Below are positions 44,213-52,735 of a stretch of DNA of 64,000 nucleotides, piece after piece. The DNA lies in contig NZ_JBBPHP010000011.1 in NCBI RefSeq assembly GCF_038039535.1, positions 62,001 to 126,000 on the forward strand, read 5' to 3'. How positions within the stretch are numbered: position 1 is the first letter of the stretch; each line of letters starts with the position of its first letter. This stretch comes from Catalinimonas sp038039535. GTDB taxonomy: Bacteria; Bacteroidota; Bacteroidia; Cytophagales; Cyclobacteriaceae. Under the pieces are notes generated by a model that saw nothing but the letters and a program-made list of their open reading frames with translations, was not told where the DNA came from and made no database searches. A program made the position numbers and the translations under genes.

Positions 44213-45610
44213 TTGACAACAAACAACGACCTTAACTTGCTTACTCAAGAAAACGAAGAATTGTTAGATAATCCCTATGTGCTGGATTCATCAGGTATTC
44301 AGGAGCCCCCAACTCGCTTCAAAGACCGCTTAAAAAAACTGGGACCTGGTTTTATTTTATCCGCCGCCATAGTAGGTTCCGGTGAACTCATTGCCACTAC
44401 TACTCTGGGTGCTGAAGCTGGTTTTGCCACTTTTTGGGTAGTTATTGTTTCCTGTCTGGTCAAAGTTACTCTACAGCTTGAGTTTGGTAAGCATGCCATT
44501 TATTCCGGTGAGACGGTAATGTATGCTTTCAACCGACTGCCCGGCCCCCGTCTAAGAGGTACCAACTGGAGTGTGTGGACCTGGTTGTTCATTCAGATTT
44601 TTAAACTTTTACAGGTAGGAGGGATAGTAGGAGGCGTGGCGATTACGCTAAATATTGCTTTTCCTCAGGTCAATGATACGATTTGGGCAATATTTGCGGC
44701 TGTACTTTCTTCTTTACTAATATTTAAAGGTTACTACCGCTTTATAGAAAAGTTTTCCATCAGCATGATAGGGCTCTTTACGCTGCTGACTTTTGCTTCA
44801 CTTTTCTTCTTGCAGTACACTTCTTTTGCACTAAGTTGGGACAATCTTATAGAAGGTCTAAGCTTTAATCTGCCTCCGGCAGCAGTTGGCGTAGCCATTG
44901 CAGCTTTTGGCATCACTGGGGTAGGAGGAGATGAGATCATGTATTACAATTATTGGTGTTTGGAAAAAGGTTATGCTCGTTTTACAGGTCCGAGAGATGA
45001 TAGCGAAGACTGGTTAAGAAGGGCCAAAGGCTGGATCAGAGTGATGTATATGGATGCCCTGTTCTCTATGCTGGTATATACGATAGTAACGGCTGCCTTC
45101 TATCTTCTTGGCGCTGCTGTACTCCATCAGTCGGGCCTGGTGCCGGAAGGCTATGAAATGGTAGAGTCGCTCTCCCGGATCTATACAGAAACATTAGGAC
45201 CCTGGGCCATGAGTATTTATCTGTTTGGTGCGCTCATCGTATTGTTTTCTACCTTGTTTGCTGCCTTAGCCAGTTGGACCCGTATTTTTTCCGATGCTTT
45301 CGGGCAGATAGGCTGGATCAATTTCTACGACGCAAAGGTTAGGAAAAAGAGCATAGCTATTCTGGCCTGGACCTTTCCGCTGTGCTGGGCTTTGCTTTTC
45401 ATCTTCATCAAGCTGCCGGTGTTGATGATACTGGTAGGGGGCTTTGTCACATCCATATTACTCCTGATTGTGGTCTATGCCGCCTTTCAATTTCGTTATC
45501 ACCGTCTGCCGCCGCAGCTAAAACCCAGCAAGCTCTATGACATCGCGCTTATGCTCAGTGCTATAGTGATTATAGGAGTAGGCATCTACAGTATAGTGAA
45601 AGTATTTTAA
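44213..45610 (+). CDS. Divergent Nramp-family membrane transporter
   Basis: A 465-residue inner-membrane protein with about 11 helices and clear Nramp-family layout (KLGPGFILSAAIVGSGE in helix 1; AIAAFGITGVGGDEIMYYNYW in helix 6). The metal-binding DPGN of helix 1 is replaced by GSGEL, and the usual MPH of helix 6 by GGDE, so the Mn2+/Fe2+ site of canonical MntH/DMT1 is not conserved. Acidic residues (Glu in GSGEL, Asp-Glu in GGDE) could form a different site. No ATG exists at the start; the TTG at 44213 is used, and an upstream stop at 44192 limits alternatives. It is convergent with the DUF3500 gene (10 bases apart). The cargo is uncertain. Confidence 0.8.
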   Translation: MTTNNDLNLLTQENEELLDNPYVLDSSGIQEPPTRFKDRLKKLGPGFILSAAIVGSGELIATTTLGAEAGFATFWVVIVSCLVKVTLQLEFGKHAIYSGETVMYAFNRLPGPRLRGTNWSVWTWLFIQIFKLLQVGGIVGGVAITLNIAFPQVNDTIWAIFAAVLSSLLIFKGYYRFIEKFSISMIGLFTLLTFASLFFLQYTSFALSWDNLIEGLSFNLPPAAVGVAIAAFGITGVGGDEIMYYNYWCLEKGYARFTGPRDDSEDWLRRAKGWIRVMYMDALFSMLVYTIVTAAFYLLGAAVLHQSGLVPEGYEMVESLSRIYTETLGPWAMSIYLFGALIVLFSTLFAALASWTRIFSDAFGQIGWINFYDAKVRKKSIAILAWTFPLCWALLFIFIKLPVLMILVGGFVTSILLLIVVYAAFQFRYHRLPPQLKPSKLYDIALMLSAIVIIGVGIYSIVKVF

Positions 45611-45620
45611 GGTTTTGATT

Positions 45621-46658
45621 TTACTTCCCTATGACCACTTCCTGCCCGAAGTCTTCTGAAAGGCTGCGCCATAGCGAATGAATGTGCCAGTACTCATAAG
45701 AACGGTTATCATACTCTATGATGCATGCAGGCCCTTGAATACGGTAGTAGCGGGCTTTGTGCAAGCCCTTGTCACCTGACCAGGCAAAGTGTAATTTGTC
45801 AATACCCGCTTCTTCTATCTTCTCCATCTCCTGCTGAGCCAGTGGATAAACAAGGTTGAATACCCAGGCCCGTATCAAAGTCAGCACATCTGCCCGTTGT
45901 CTCTCGGTCATATTAGCCACTGCCAACCCAAATGCTTTTTGAGTATGCGGTTCATTACCTTCTCGGGTAAGAACGTCGTCAGGCATCTTTTCTTCCATCA
46001 ATGCCTGTGCAGCCTGCTGCTCATTGAGCGAATTGATCAACTCCCAGGCCACGTTGGCTTCGGTATGCATAAAACTGTATCCCGCATAAGGACCTTCGGT
46101 AATTTCCCGGGGATCAACCCCTACAAACATAGGAGTAACGCTGATGCCTTCAGGGGCTACGGTAAAGTGAAGAGAAATATGGTGCCCTTCAAAACGCCAG
46201 CCCCAGGCGGATGTCATGCTCGGTTCACCGAAAAGGGTCAGGTAATAGTAGTCGTGACCATACATGGTCATATTGGTTTCAAAACCAAACTCCTCAAATA
46301 CTTCTTCTCTACGGTTCTGGTCCTGTTCAATAATATTTTGCACCTTAAGGTAGCCCTGCTCGCTCAGAGCAGTTTGCAAAAGTGCGTGTAAAGCCATCTT
46401 CTGAGCAGCATTTAAATCTCCCAGAGGAAGGCCTTCCCTTAAGAAACTATGGGTGGGGAGGTTGTTCCATACCTTTCTTTCATCATCATCAAAGGAGTGT
46501 TTCAGCTTTTCCAGTTGTTCGTTGTACAATACACTCATCAGGTGATTGCTGGCATCTACCATATTCTGTTTTACCCTTTCTATGGGGTCGTACGACTGAC
46601 TAAAACTGCTAAACGAAAGGCTTAATAATAAAAGTAAGGTTGTGTATTGCTTGTGCAT
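45621..46658 (-). CDS. DUF3500 family exported protein
   Basis: A 345-residue exported protein (signal cleaved after FSSFSQ). It matches the DUF3500 family, whose members share WGWRFEGHHISLHFTV, PMFVGVDPREI, YSFMHTEANVAWEL and the C-terminal HKARYYRIQGPACIIEYDNR. The conserved His/Asp residues hint at an enzymatic or metal-binding site, but no reaction is known. The immediate upstream region (46686-46819) is the left copy of a 134-base direct repeat whose other copy precedes the RAYT gene. Confidence 0.85.
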   Translation of the reverse strand: MHKQYTTLLLLLSLSFSSFSQSYDPIERVKQNMVDASNHLMSVLYNEQLEKLKHSFDDDERKVWNNLPTHSFLREGLPLGDLNAAQKMALHALLQTALSEQGYLKVQNIIEQDQNRREEVFEEFGFETNMTMYGHDYYYLTLFGEPSMTSAWGWRFEGHHISLHFTVAPEGISVTPMFVGVDPREITEGPYAGYSFMHTEANVAWELINSLNEQQAAQALMEEKMPDDVLTREGNEPHTQKAFGLAVANMTERQRADVLTLIRAWVFNLVYPLAQQEMEKIEEAGIDKLHFAWSGDKGLHKARYYRIQGPACIIEYDNRSYEYWHIHSLWRSLSEDFGQEVVIGK

Positions 46659-46685
46659 AATCTGTTTATATGATGCTTAAAACCT

Positions 46686-46819
46686 GAAAGTAAAGAAATT
46701 TTACAGACTAGTGAAGGGAAAGATCAAGGAAAAGCAGGCTTTTTAAGTGTGGTACAGTTGATACAAAGTGATAAGTTAACCATATCTGAGTTTATACTTC
46801 TTCGCCTTCTTCCTATTTA
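46686..46819. repeat. 134-bp direct repeat, left copy
   Basis: Aligns without gaps to 47549-47682 (offset 863). I count about nine mismatches in the first 90 bases and about 13 in the last 44, roughly 84% identity overall. It begins gaaagtaaagaaatttta and contains a nearly identical core around taagtgtggtacagtt. It is the upstream region of the DUF3500 gene. Confidence 0.8.
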
Positions 46820-46822
46820 GTT

Positions 46823-46843
46823 CCCCGGCCTGTGGCACACAGG
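46823..46843 (+). repeat. REP-like hairpin, left copy A
   Basis: A 21-base element opening ccccggcc and containing the hairpin cctgtg-gca-cacagg. It is the exact reverse complement of the element at 47520-47540 on the other side of the RAYT gene, as expected for REP sequences served by a RAYT. It is followed by gacggaat and a short tail (actgctatc) also found after copy B. Confidence 0.8.
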
Positions 46844-46866
46844 ACGGAATGATACTGCTATCTACT

Positions 46867-46896
46867 CCCCGGCTTGTCTGGGCCATGGCACACAAG
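46867..46896 (+). repeat. REP-like element, left copy B (variant)
   Basis: A second, longer version in the same orientation as copy A: ccccggcttgt, an insertion of tctgggccat, then ggcacacaag, followed again by gacggaat and a similar actgctgctatc tail. The outer stem bases have changed together (ctgtg to cttgt and cacag to acaag), so the cttgt/acaag pairing is kept. Confidence 0.7.
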
Positions 46897-46920
46897 ACGG
46901 AATCAGACCTACTGCTGCTA

Positions 46921-47487
46921 TCAAAGGCATGTCCTATAATCAGTTAAGAAATCAAATTTCTTATCGTCAAGTAAGTAATATCCGGCAGAAGACCAGTAAT
47001 ACTCTTCTGGTCTCGTAGCTAGGTTCCACTTTTCTTGTAATGGATTATTGTGAATATAATCTACTTTCTGTTCTATCATATTCTTATGATTCATATGTAT
47101 AGCCATAGGATCTCTTTGCCATATCCTAAAGCTTCTTTCTTTGGTGTTCTCAACAAACTTATCCAGTACCGCCGGATGATTCTGCTTGAGGTCTTTCACA
47201 ATAAGATGTGCCGTTTCCTTATTGAAACAGGCATGTGGTTTTTCTTTACCATTTAACTTATTCAATTTCCAGACAAGATGAAGATGGTTGGGCATAATGA
47301 CAAAGCAGTAGACAGTGATCAAATCTTTTTCTACAAGCTTTTTTAGTGATTCAATAATTAGCAGTTTATACTTGTCTTGTTTTAGTAAGTATTTCCATTC
47401 TTTTATGGTATCTGTCCAAAAGTAACCTTCTCCTATAGACATTTGAGATACTCGTCTTTCTTTAAAAAACTGGCGCATAATGATCAT
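46921..47487 (-). CDS. REP-associated tyrosine transposase (RAYT, Y1-type)
   Basis: A 188-residue Y1/HUH single-strand endonuclease. The HUH motif is seen as MPNHLHLVW (around residue 64), with the nucleophilic Tyr in KVDYIHNNPLQEKW (around residue 141) and the typical PEEYYWSSAGYYL end. RAYTs cut and move or maintain REP hairpins as single-stranded DNA; unlike IS200 they are normally single-copy and domesticated. The start is ATG 47487 or the ATG at codon 4. It is flanked by inverted REP-like hairpins and, outside these, by a 134-bp direct repeat. Confidence 0.9.
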   Translation of the reverse strand: MIIMRQFFKERRVSQMSIGEGYFWTDTIKEWKYLLKQDKYKLLIIESLKKLVEKDLITVYCFVIMPNHLHLVWKLNKLNGKEKPHACFNKETAHLIVKDLKQNHPAVLDKFVENTKERSFRIWQRDPMAIHMNHKNMIEQKVDYIHNNPLQEKWNLATRPEEYYWSSAGYYLLDDKKFDFLTDYRTCL

Positions 47488-47519
47488 ATGAAAGATAAGG
47501 CATGCATAAAAGCCTCCAG

Positions 47520-47540
47520 CCTGTGTGCCACAGGCCGGGG
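47520..47540 (-). repeat. REP-like hairpin, right copy (inverted)
   Basis: Perfect reverse complement of the left element at 46823-46843, containing cctgtg-tgc-cacagg and ending ccgggg. It sits 33 bases upstream of the RAYT start, so the gene is bracketed by inverted copies. Confidence 0.8.
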
Positions 47541-47548
47541 ATTAGCCA

Positions 47549-47682
47549 GAAAGTAAAGAAATTTTACAGACTAGGGAAGCGAAAGATGATAGAAAACCAG
47601 CCTTTTTAAGTGTGGTACAGTTAATCCAAAGTGATAAGTTGATTGCACCTTGGCTTACGCTTCTTCTCCTTCTTACTATTTA
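47549..47682. repeat. 134-bp direct repeat, right copy
   Basis: Same orientation as the left copy at 46686-46819. It lies upstream of the minus-strand RAYT gene in the same relation that the left copy has to the DUF3500 gene, so both genes may use a copy of the same promoter region. Confidence 0.8.
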
Positions 47683-47941
47683 TCCCTCCCGAACTTTTAC
47701 CTGCCCGGCAGGCTTTTTATGTAGAATGCTTCAATTTTCCAGGGACCCTGGAGTATACAGGGCAGGGGCTCTGGTTTAGGCAGAGCAGTGCTGCTGTCAT
47801 ATCCGGAACCATAGCTGGAGCAGTGTGTATCAGGCAAAAATGGCTGTGTTACCACTTCCTGTGATAAACAGCTTGGAACGGACCAGTCACAACACTGATA
47901 CATTTGAAGTAAAGTGAAAAATGCACTAAGTTTGTACCATC
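47683..47941. other. Intergenic region upstream of metal-efflux operon
   Basis: About 260 bases leading into the efflux operon. Two short frames on opposite strands overlap here (47643-47864 and 47697-47903); neither looks like a protein. A short palindrome (tccaggg, central a, ccctgga at 47738-47752) could be an operator, and a GC hairpin (cctgcccggcagg) lies at about 47700. No regulator gene is adjacent. Confidence 0.4.
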
Positions 47942-48256
47942 TTGCGACTGATCGCTACCATATTATCCTTTTATGTGCTGCTGCTGGCTTTTATGCCCTG
48001 CGCAGATGAATTGTCTGTAGAAGACACCCAGGAACAGACTTGCCAGCTACAGGATGATTGCGGTTCAGACGAAGAAACCCATGAAGAAGCCTGCACCCCT
48101 TTCTGCCACTGCCATTGCTGTCATTCGCATGTCACCTTTATAACAATGGACTGGCATTCACAGCCTGTTTCTCCCTACAGCCAGAAGAATACACCTTATA
48201 CACAGCAGAAAGAATATCTTTTTCCCTTCTCTATTTTCCAGCCCCCCAGGGTTTAG
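47942..48256 (+). CDS. Small Cys/His-rich exported protein (DUF6660-like)
   Basis: A 104-residue protein with a hydrophobic signal segment (LIATILSFYVLLLAFMPC), paired cysteines (TCQLQDDC) and a striking cluster CTPFCHCHCCHSHV around residues 51-64 that could bind a soft or transition metal. The start is a TTG at 47942; there is no ATG nearby. It precedes the CusA-type pump by 95 bases, the usual place of DUF6660-like proteins in Bacteroidota metal-efflux operons. A periplasmic metal sensor or chaperone is inferred, not shown. Confidence 0.65.
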   Translation: MRLIATILSFYVLLLAFMPCADELSVEDTQEQTCQLQDDCGSDEETHEEACTPFCHCHCCHSHVTFITMDWHSQPVSPYSQKNTPYTQQKEYLFPFSIFQPPRV

Positions 48257-48350
48257 CATCGTCATAGGCTTATGATTGAGCTGACAGCACAGGTCTTCCC
48301 GGGGAAGAGGTGTGCTGCATAACCTATTTACTGATGCTAAACATGAATAT

Positions 48351-51300
48351 ATGATCAATAAAATCATAGCATTTTCTATTGACAACAAGCTTGTCATAGG
48401 CCTGCTGACACTTGCGCTGATTGGTGGGGGCATATGGAGCATGCAGCAAGTGCCCATAGATGCCGTGCCTGACATCACCAATAATCAGGTGCAGGTGATC
48501 ACACAGGCCCCCAATCTTGGGACCGAAGACATTGAACAGTTTGTCACCTATCCGGTGGAAGTGGCGATGGCCAACCTGCCGGGTGTGGTAGAGATTCGTT
48601 CTGTTTCCCGATTTGGCCTCTCCGTTGTCACCATTGTCTTTGAAGACGATATGGGTACTTACCTGCCGCGCCAGCTGGTCAACGAAAAGCTGGTGATGGT
48701 GAAAGAAGAGATACCCGAGGGCTTTGGCGAGTCTTTTATGGGACCCATTTCTACCGGGCTGGGAGAGATTTACCAGTACACCCTGGAGGTAGAACCAGAG
48801 TTTAGTAATGAATACTCTGCTACCGATCTACGTACCCTGCAGGACTGGATTGTGCGTCGGCAAATGGCGATGGTGCCGGGTGTGGTAGAAGTCAATGCCT
48901 TCGGTGGTAAGCTGAAGCAGTACGAAGTAGCCGTTGACCCGGAAGAACTCAGGGCTATTGATCTAACCATCACCGATGTGTTTGAAGCCCTTGAACTCAA
49001 CAATCAGAATACCGGGGGAGCCTACATTGAAAGAGACCATCAGGCCAACTTTATCCGGGGTGAAGGCCTGGCCCGCAGTATTGCCGACATAGAAAATATT
49101 GTGGTTAAAAACGCAGGAGGCATCCCTATCCGTATCAAGGATATCGCTCAGGTGCAGTTTGGCAATGCGGTGCGTTACGGTGCTTTTACCAAAGATGGAA
49201 AAGGGGAAGCCGTAGGCGGAATGATACTGATGCTGAAAGGCGCCAATTCCAATGAGGTGATTGAAGCGGTGAAGGAACGCATGAAACAGATTCAGGAGTC
49301 CCTGCCCGAAGGCGTATCCATAGCACCTTTTCTGGACCGCAGTACCCTGATCGCTGAGACGACTGATACGATTACTACAAATTTATTGGAAGGTGCGCTC
49401 ATCGTTATCTTTGTGTTGGTATTTCTGCTGGGCAACTGGCGGGGCGGACTGATTGTCGCTTCTACCATTCCTCTTTCGTTGCTCTTTGCCTTTATCCTGA
49501 TGAACGCCTTTGATGTCTGGGCCAACCTCATGTCACTCGGTGCCATTGACTTTGGGATAATCGTGGATGGCGCGGTGATCATTGTAGAAGGAACCGTTTT
49601 CTTTCTGGTACAGCGGCTCAGACAGGGAGAAAAGATAGACCCAACTACGCGTGACCAACTGACCTACAGCGCGTCCAGCAAGATGATGAACGCTGCTTTC
49701 TTCGGTCAGCTCATCATTCTCATTGTATTTCTGCCCATCCTTTTTCTGGAGGGAGTAGAAGGGAAAATGTTCAAGCCCATGGCCCTTACCTTTATATTCG
49801 CCATGCTGGGTGCCATGATCCTCTGCCTCACCTATGTGCCGATGATCTCTTCGCTTTTCATCAAGGGTTCTAAAAGTGAGAAACCCTCCTGGGGAGACAG
49901 GATAGTGATCTGGTTAGAAAATCAGTACGAAAAACTACTGGGAGGAGCTTTAAAAAGAGGGCTGATTGTACTTGGCTCAGCGTTAGCGCTCTTTGTACTG
50001 GCTATCTTGACCTTTACCCGTATGGGAGGCGAGTTTATCCCCCAACTGGATGAAGGAGACATTGCTTTTCATGTGATACTGAAACCCGGAAGTTCGCTGG
50101 CTGAAGCCACCCAGACTTCCTCCCGCATTGAAGCTATTCTGCTGGAAAACTTCCCTGAGATAGAGCATGCCATGACGCGCTTCGGGGTAGCTGATGTGCC
50201 TACCGACCCCATGCCGATGGACCTGGGCGATTGTATCCTTATACTGAAGCCCAAAGATGAATGGGTGTCAGCAGAGACCAAAGAAGAACTGATTGCCAAA
50301 ATAAAGGAAAAGATCAGCGTGGTACCCGGTGTCAATTATGAGTTTACCCAACCCATAGAGATGCGTTTCAACGAACTGCTCACCGGGGTGAGGGAAGACA
50401 TTGCCATCAAACTCTATGGGGAAGATTTGCAGGTGTTGGCCGACAAAGCCCAGGAAATGGGAAAGATCATCGCTACGGTAGAGGGGGTAGGTGATATGAG
50501 GGTAGAAGCCACCACCGGCCTGCCGCAGATGACCATCCATTATGAACGGGACAAACTGGCCCAGTACGGCATGAATGTGAATGACATCAATCGGGTGATA
50601 GAAACTGCCTTTGCCGGTGGAAAGGCAGGCGTCATCTTTGAAGGAGAAAGACGCTTTGACCTGGTGGTGCGGCTGGACTCAGCCTACCGTACTCATATCA
50701 ATGATATCAAAAGCATGTACATCAATACGCCGGATGGCGCTCAGATACCCCTTAAGGAAGTAGCTAACATCAGCTATCAGCCCGGTCCCATGCAGATCAG
50801 CCGTGACAATACCAACCGCAGGACTTCTGTCGGCGTCAATGTGCGAGGCCGAGATGTGCAAACGCTGGTAGAAGAGATACAGCAGAAACTCAACGAGCAG
50901 TTAAACCTGCCTGCCGGTTATTATATCCGATACGGAGGTGCTTTTGAGAATCTGGAAAGAGCCACGGATCGCCTGCAGGTGGTGGTGCCTATCGCGCTTG
51001 CACTGATCTTCATCCTGATTTTCTTTGCCCTGCGTTCCTTCAAGCAGACGCTGATGATTTATATTGCGATTCCGCTGGCAGCCATCGGGGGTATATTCGC
51101 GCTATGGTTACGCGGGATGCCCTTCAGCATTTCCGCCGGGGTGGGCTTTATTGTGCTTTTTGGCGTGGCGGTACTCAACGGATTAGTACTGATCAGTGGC
51201 TGGAATGAGCTCAAAGAAGAAGGCTTGAACGATCTGGGAGAAAGAATCCGGCAAGGCGCTAGAAGGAGAATACGTCCCATCATGCTGACTGCCCTCACCG

Positions 51301-52730
51301 ATATTTTCGGCTTTCTGCCCATGGCTATATCCGTATCTGCCGGAGCCGAAGTGCAGCGGCCTCTGGCTACCGTAGTGATCGGAGGTTTGATTACTTCCAC
51401 CCTGCTCACGCTCTTTATCCTGCCCATCCTCTACCGCTGGACAGAGACGCATTCCTTGCGTCCCAGTCTGAGCAAAAGCGCAGCGGTACTGTTGCTGGTG
51501 AGTGGTATGAGTTTGTTTTTTTCTTTGCCATCACGTGCTCAAAACACTGATGAAATCAACCAAAATGTACAGCAAAGTGATACACTTCCTTCTATTACTT
51601 TGGAGGGAGCAATAGACAAGGCATTGGCTAATTATCCGAAGATCAAAGCGGCCAGACTGGAGATAGAACAGCAAGAGGCATTGAAAAAGACCGCCTGGAA
51701 TCTGGGAAATACCCAAATATTTACGGCTGGCGAAGAGGTAGGAGACGAAGGGCAAGGAGTGTATACAACTATTGGTATCCAGCAGCAGAACATGGATATT
51801 TTTGGTATTGCTCCCGGTCTGGAAGTGCAAAAGCAGAAAGTAGCCCTGGCAGAAGCTGCTTTACAACTCAACGAATATGCATTGCGAAAGCAGGTAAAAC
51901 AGGCTTATGGAGAAGCGTATGTCGCCCTGAAAAACGTACTGCTGTATGAGCAATTGGATTCTATCTATCAGGAATTTGAAAGGGCAGCCCGCATCCGCTA
52001 TGAAGTGGAAGAAACTTCCCGGCTAGCCTATCTGGCCGCCAGCAATCAGGTGAAGCAGATTAGGCTGCAAAAGACACAGGCGGAATATGATTACAATTCA
52101 GCATTGTATAAGCTTAACCTCTGGCTGGTAAGTGATACCCTATACAATGTAGTGGCTACGGAAGAAACTTCCTGGTTAACGCCCATTGTGCAGCAGGATA
52201 CCCTCACCCATCATCCACTGCTCAGCGTAGCCAGTCAGGGCATAGAAGTGGCAGAAGCAGAACGCAAAGCGGCAGCGGCTGATTATCTGCCCAAGCTCAA
52301 TGCCCAATACGGAGTCCAGGAGATTGCTGGTGAGCAGGGTTTTTATCAGTTCCAGCTAGGTGTATCGGTTCCTCTGTTCTTTTTTCCGCAGCAGGGGAAG
52401 CTTCAGGCCAGCAAAATCCAGCAGCAGATTGCTGAGCAACAGTTCCGGCAAAGCCAATATGAATTACAGGCAGCCTATCAATCGCTTTTGCAGGAGTACA
52501 GAAAGTGGCTGGCCTCCTGGCAGTTTTATCAGGAGGAAGCATTACCGCTGGCCCGTGAGCAGCGGGAGGGAAGTGTACTTGCCTATGAGGAGGGAGCCAT
52601 TGACTATGTCTCTTTTATACAAAATCTGAAGGAAGCCGTGCAGGTAGAAGTCAAGGCTCAGGAAGCACTGAATATGTATCTGCAAGCCAAATTCCAGCTG
52701 GAATATTATCTCAACTCATCTAATCAGTAA
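48351..52730 (+). CDS. CusA/CzcA-type heavy-metal RND pump fused to a TolC-like outer-membrane factor
   Basis: A 1459-residue protein. The ATG at 48351 begins the normal CusA N-terminus (MINKIIAFSIDNKLVIG); the ATG at 48312 is less likely. Residues 1-1035 form the RND pump with 12 helices and two periplasmic loops. The heavy-metal motif DFGIIVDGAVIIVEG in helix 4 keeps the two Asp and the Glu used for proton relay in CzcA. After a linking hydrophobic segment (SAAVLLLVSGMSLFFSLPSRAQ, about 1043-1065) that looks like an internal signal sequence, residues about 1080-1455 are a TolC/CusC-like helical barrel subunit (TLEGAIDKALANYPKIKAARLEIEQQ). Pump and exit duct are thus one polypeptide. The metal could be Cu, Ag, Zn, Co or Cd. 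Confidence 0.9.
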   Translation: MINKIIAFSIDNKLVIGLLTLALIGGGIWSMQQVPIDAVPDITNNQVQVITQAPNLGTEDIEQFVTYPVEVAMANLPGVVEIRSVSRFGLSVVTIVFEDDMGTYLPRQLVNEKLVMVKEEIPEGFGESFMGPISTGLGEIYQYTLEVEPEFSNEYSATDLRTLQDWIVRRQMAMVPGVVEVNAFGGKLKQYEVAVDPEELRAIDLTITDVFEALELNNQNTGGAYIERDHQANFIRGEGLARSIADIENIVVKNAGGIPIRIKDIAQVQFGNAVRYGAFTKDGKGEAVGGMILMLKGANSNEVIEAVKERMKQIQESLPEGVSIAPFLDRSTLIAETTDTITTNLLEGALIVIFVLVFLLGNWRGGLIVASTIPLSLLFAFILMNAFDVWANLMSLGAIDFGIIVDGAVIIVEGTVFFLVQRLRQGEKIDPTTRDQLTYSASSKMMNAAFFGQLIILIVFLPILFLEGVEGKMFKPMALTFIFAMLGAMILCLTYVPMISSLFIKGSKSEKPSWGDRIVIWLENQYEKLLGGALKRGLIVLGSALALFVLAILTFTRMGGEFIPQLDEGDIAFHVILKPGSSLAEATQTSSRIEAILLENFPEIEHAMTRFGVADVPTDPMPMDLGDCILILKPKDEWVSAETKEELIAKIKEKISVVPGVNYEFTQPIEMRFNELLTGVREDIAIKLYGEDLQVLADKAQEMGKIIATVEGVGDMRVEATTGLPQMTIHYERDKLAQYGMNVNDINRVIETAFAGGKAGVIFEGERRFDLVVRLDSAYRTHINDIKSMYINTPDGAQIPLKEVANISYQPGPMQISRDNTNRRTSVGVNVRGRDVQTLVEEIQQKLNEQLNLPAGYYIRYGGAFENLERATDRLQVVVPIALALIFILIFFALRSFKQTLMIYIAIPLAAIGGIFALWLRGMPFSISAGVGFIVLFGVAVLNGLVLISGWNELKEEGLNDLGERIRQGARRRIRPIMLTALTDIFGFLPMAISVSAGAEVQRPLATVVIGGLITSTLLTLFILPILYRWTETHSLRPSLSKSAAVLLLVSGMSLFFSLPSRAQNTDEINQNVQQSDTLPSITLEGAIDKALANYPKIKAARLEIEQQEALKKTAWNLGNTQIFTAGEEVGDEGQGVYTTIGIQQQNMDIFGIAPGLEVQKQKVALAEAALQLNEYALRKQVKQAYGEAYVALKNVLLYEQLDSIYQEFERAARIRYEVEETSRLAYLAASNQVKQIRLQKTQAEYDYNSALYKLNLWLVSDTLYNVVATEETSWLTPIVQQDTLTHHPLLSVASQGIEVAEAERKAAAADYLPKLNAQYGVQEIAGEQGFYQFQLGVSVPLFFFPQQGKLQASKIQQQIAEQQFRQSQYELQAAYQSLLQEYRKWLASWQFYQEEALPLAREQREGSVLAYEEGAIDYVSFIQNLKEAVQVEVKAQEALNMYLQAKFQLEYYLNSSNQ

Positions 52731-52735
52731 ACACC

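Noticed and set aside
45897..46391. 164-codon plus-strand frame
   Set aside because: Antisense to the DUF3500 gene, which has a signal peptide and family motifs.
47643..47903. Overlapping frames on both strands before the efflux operon
   Set aside because: They overlap each other, include part of the direct repeat, and neither has a plausible protein pattern.
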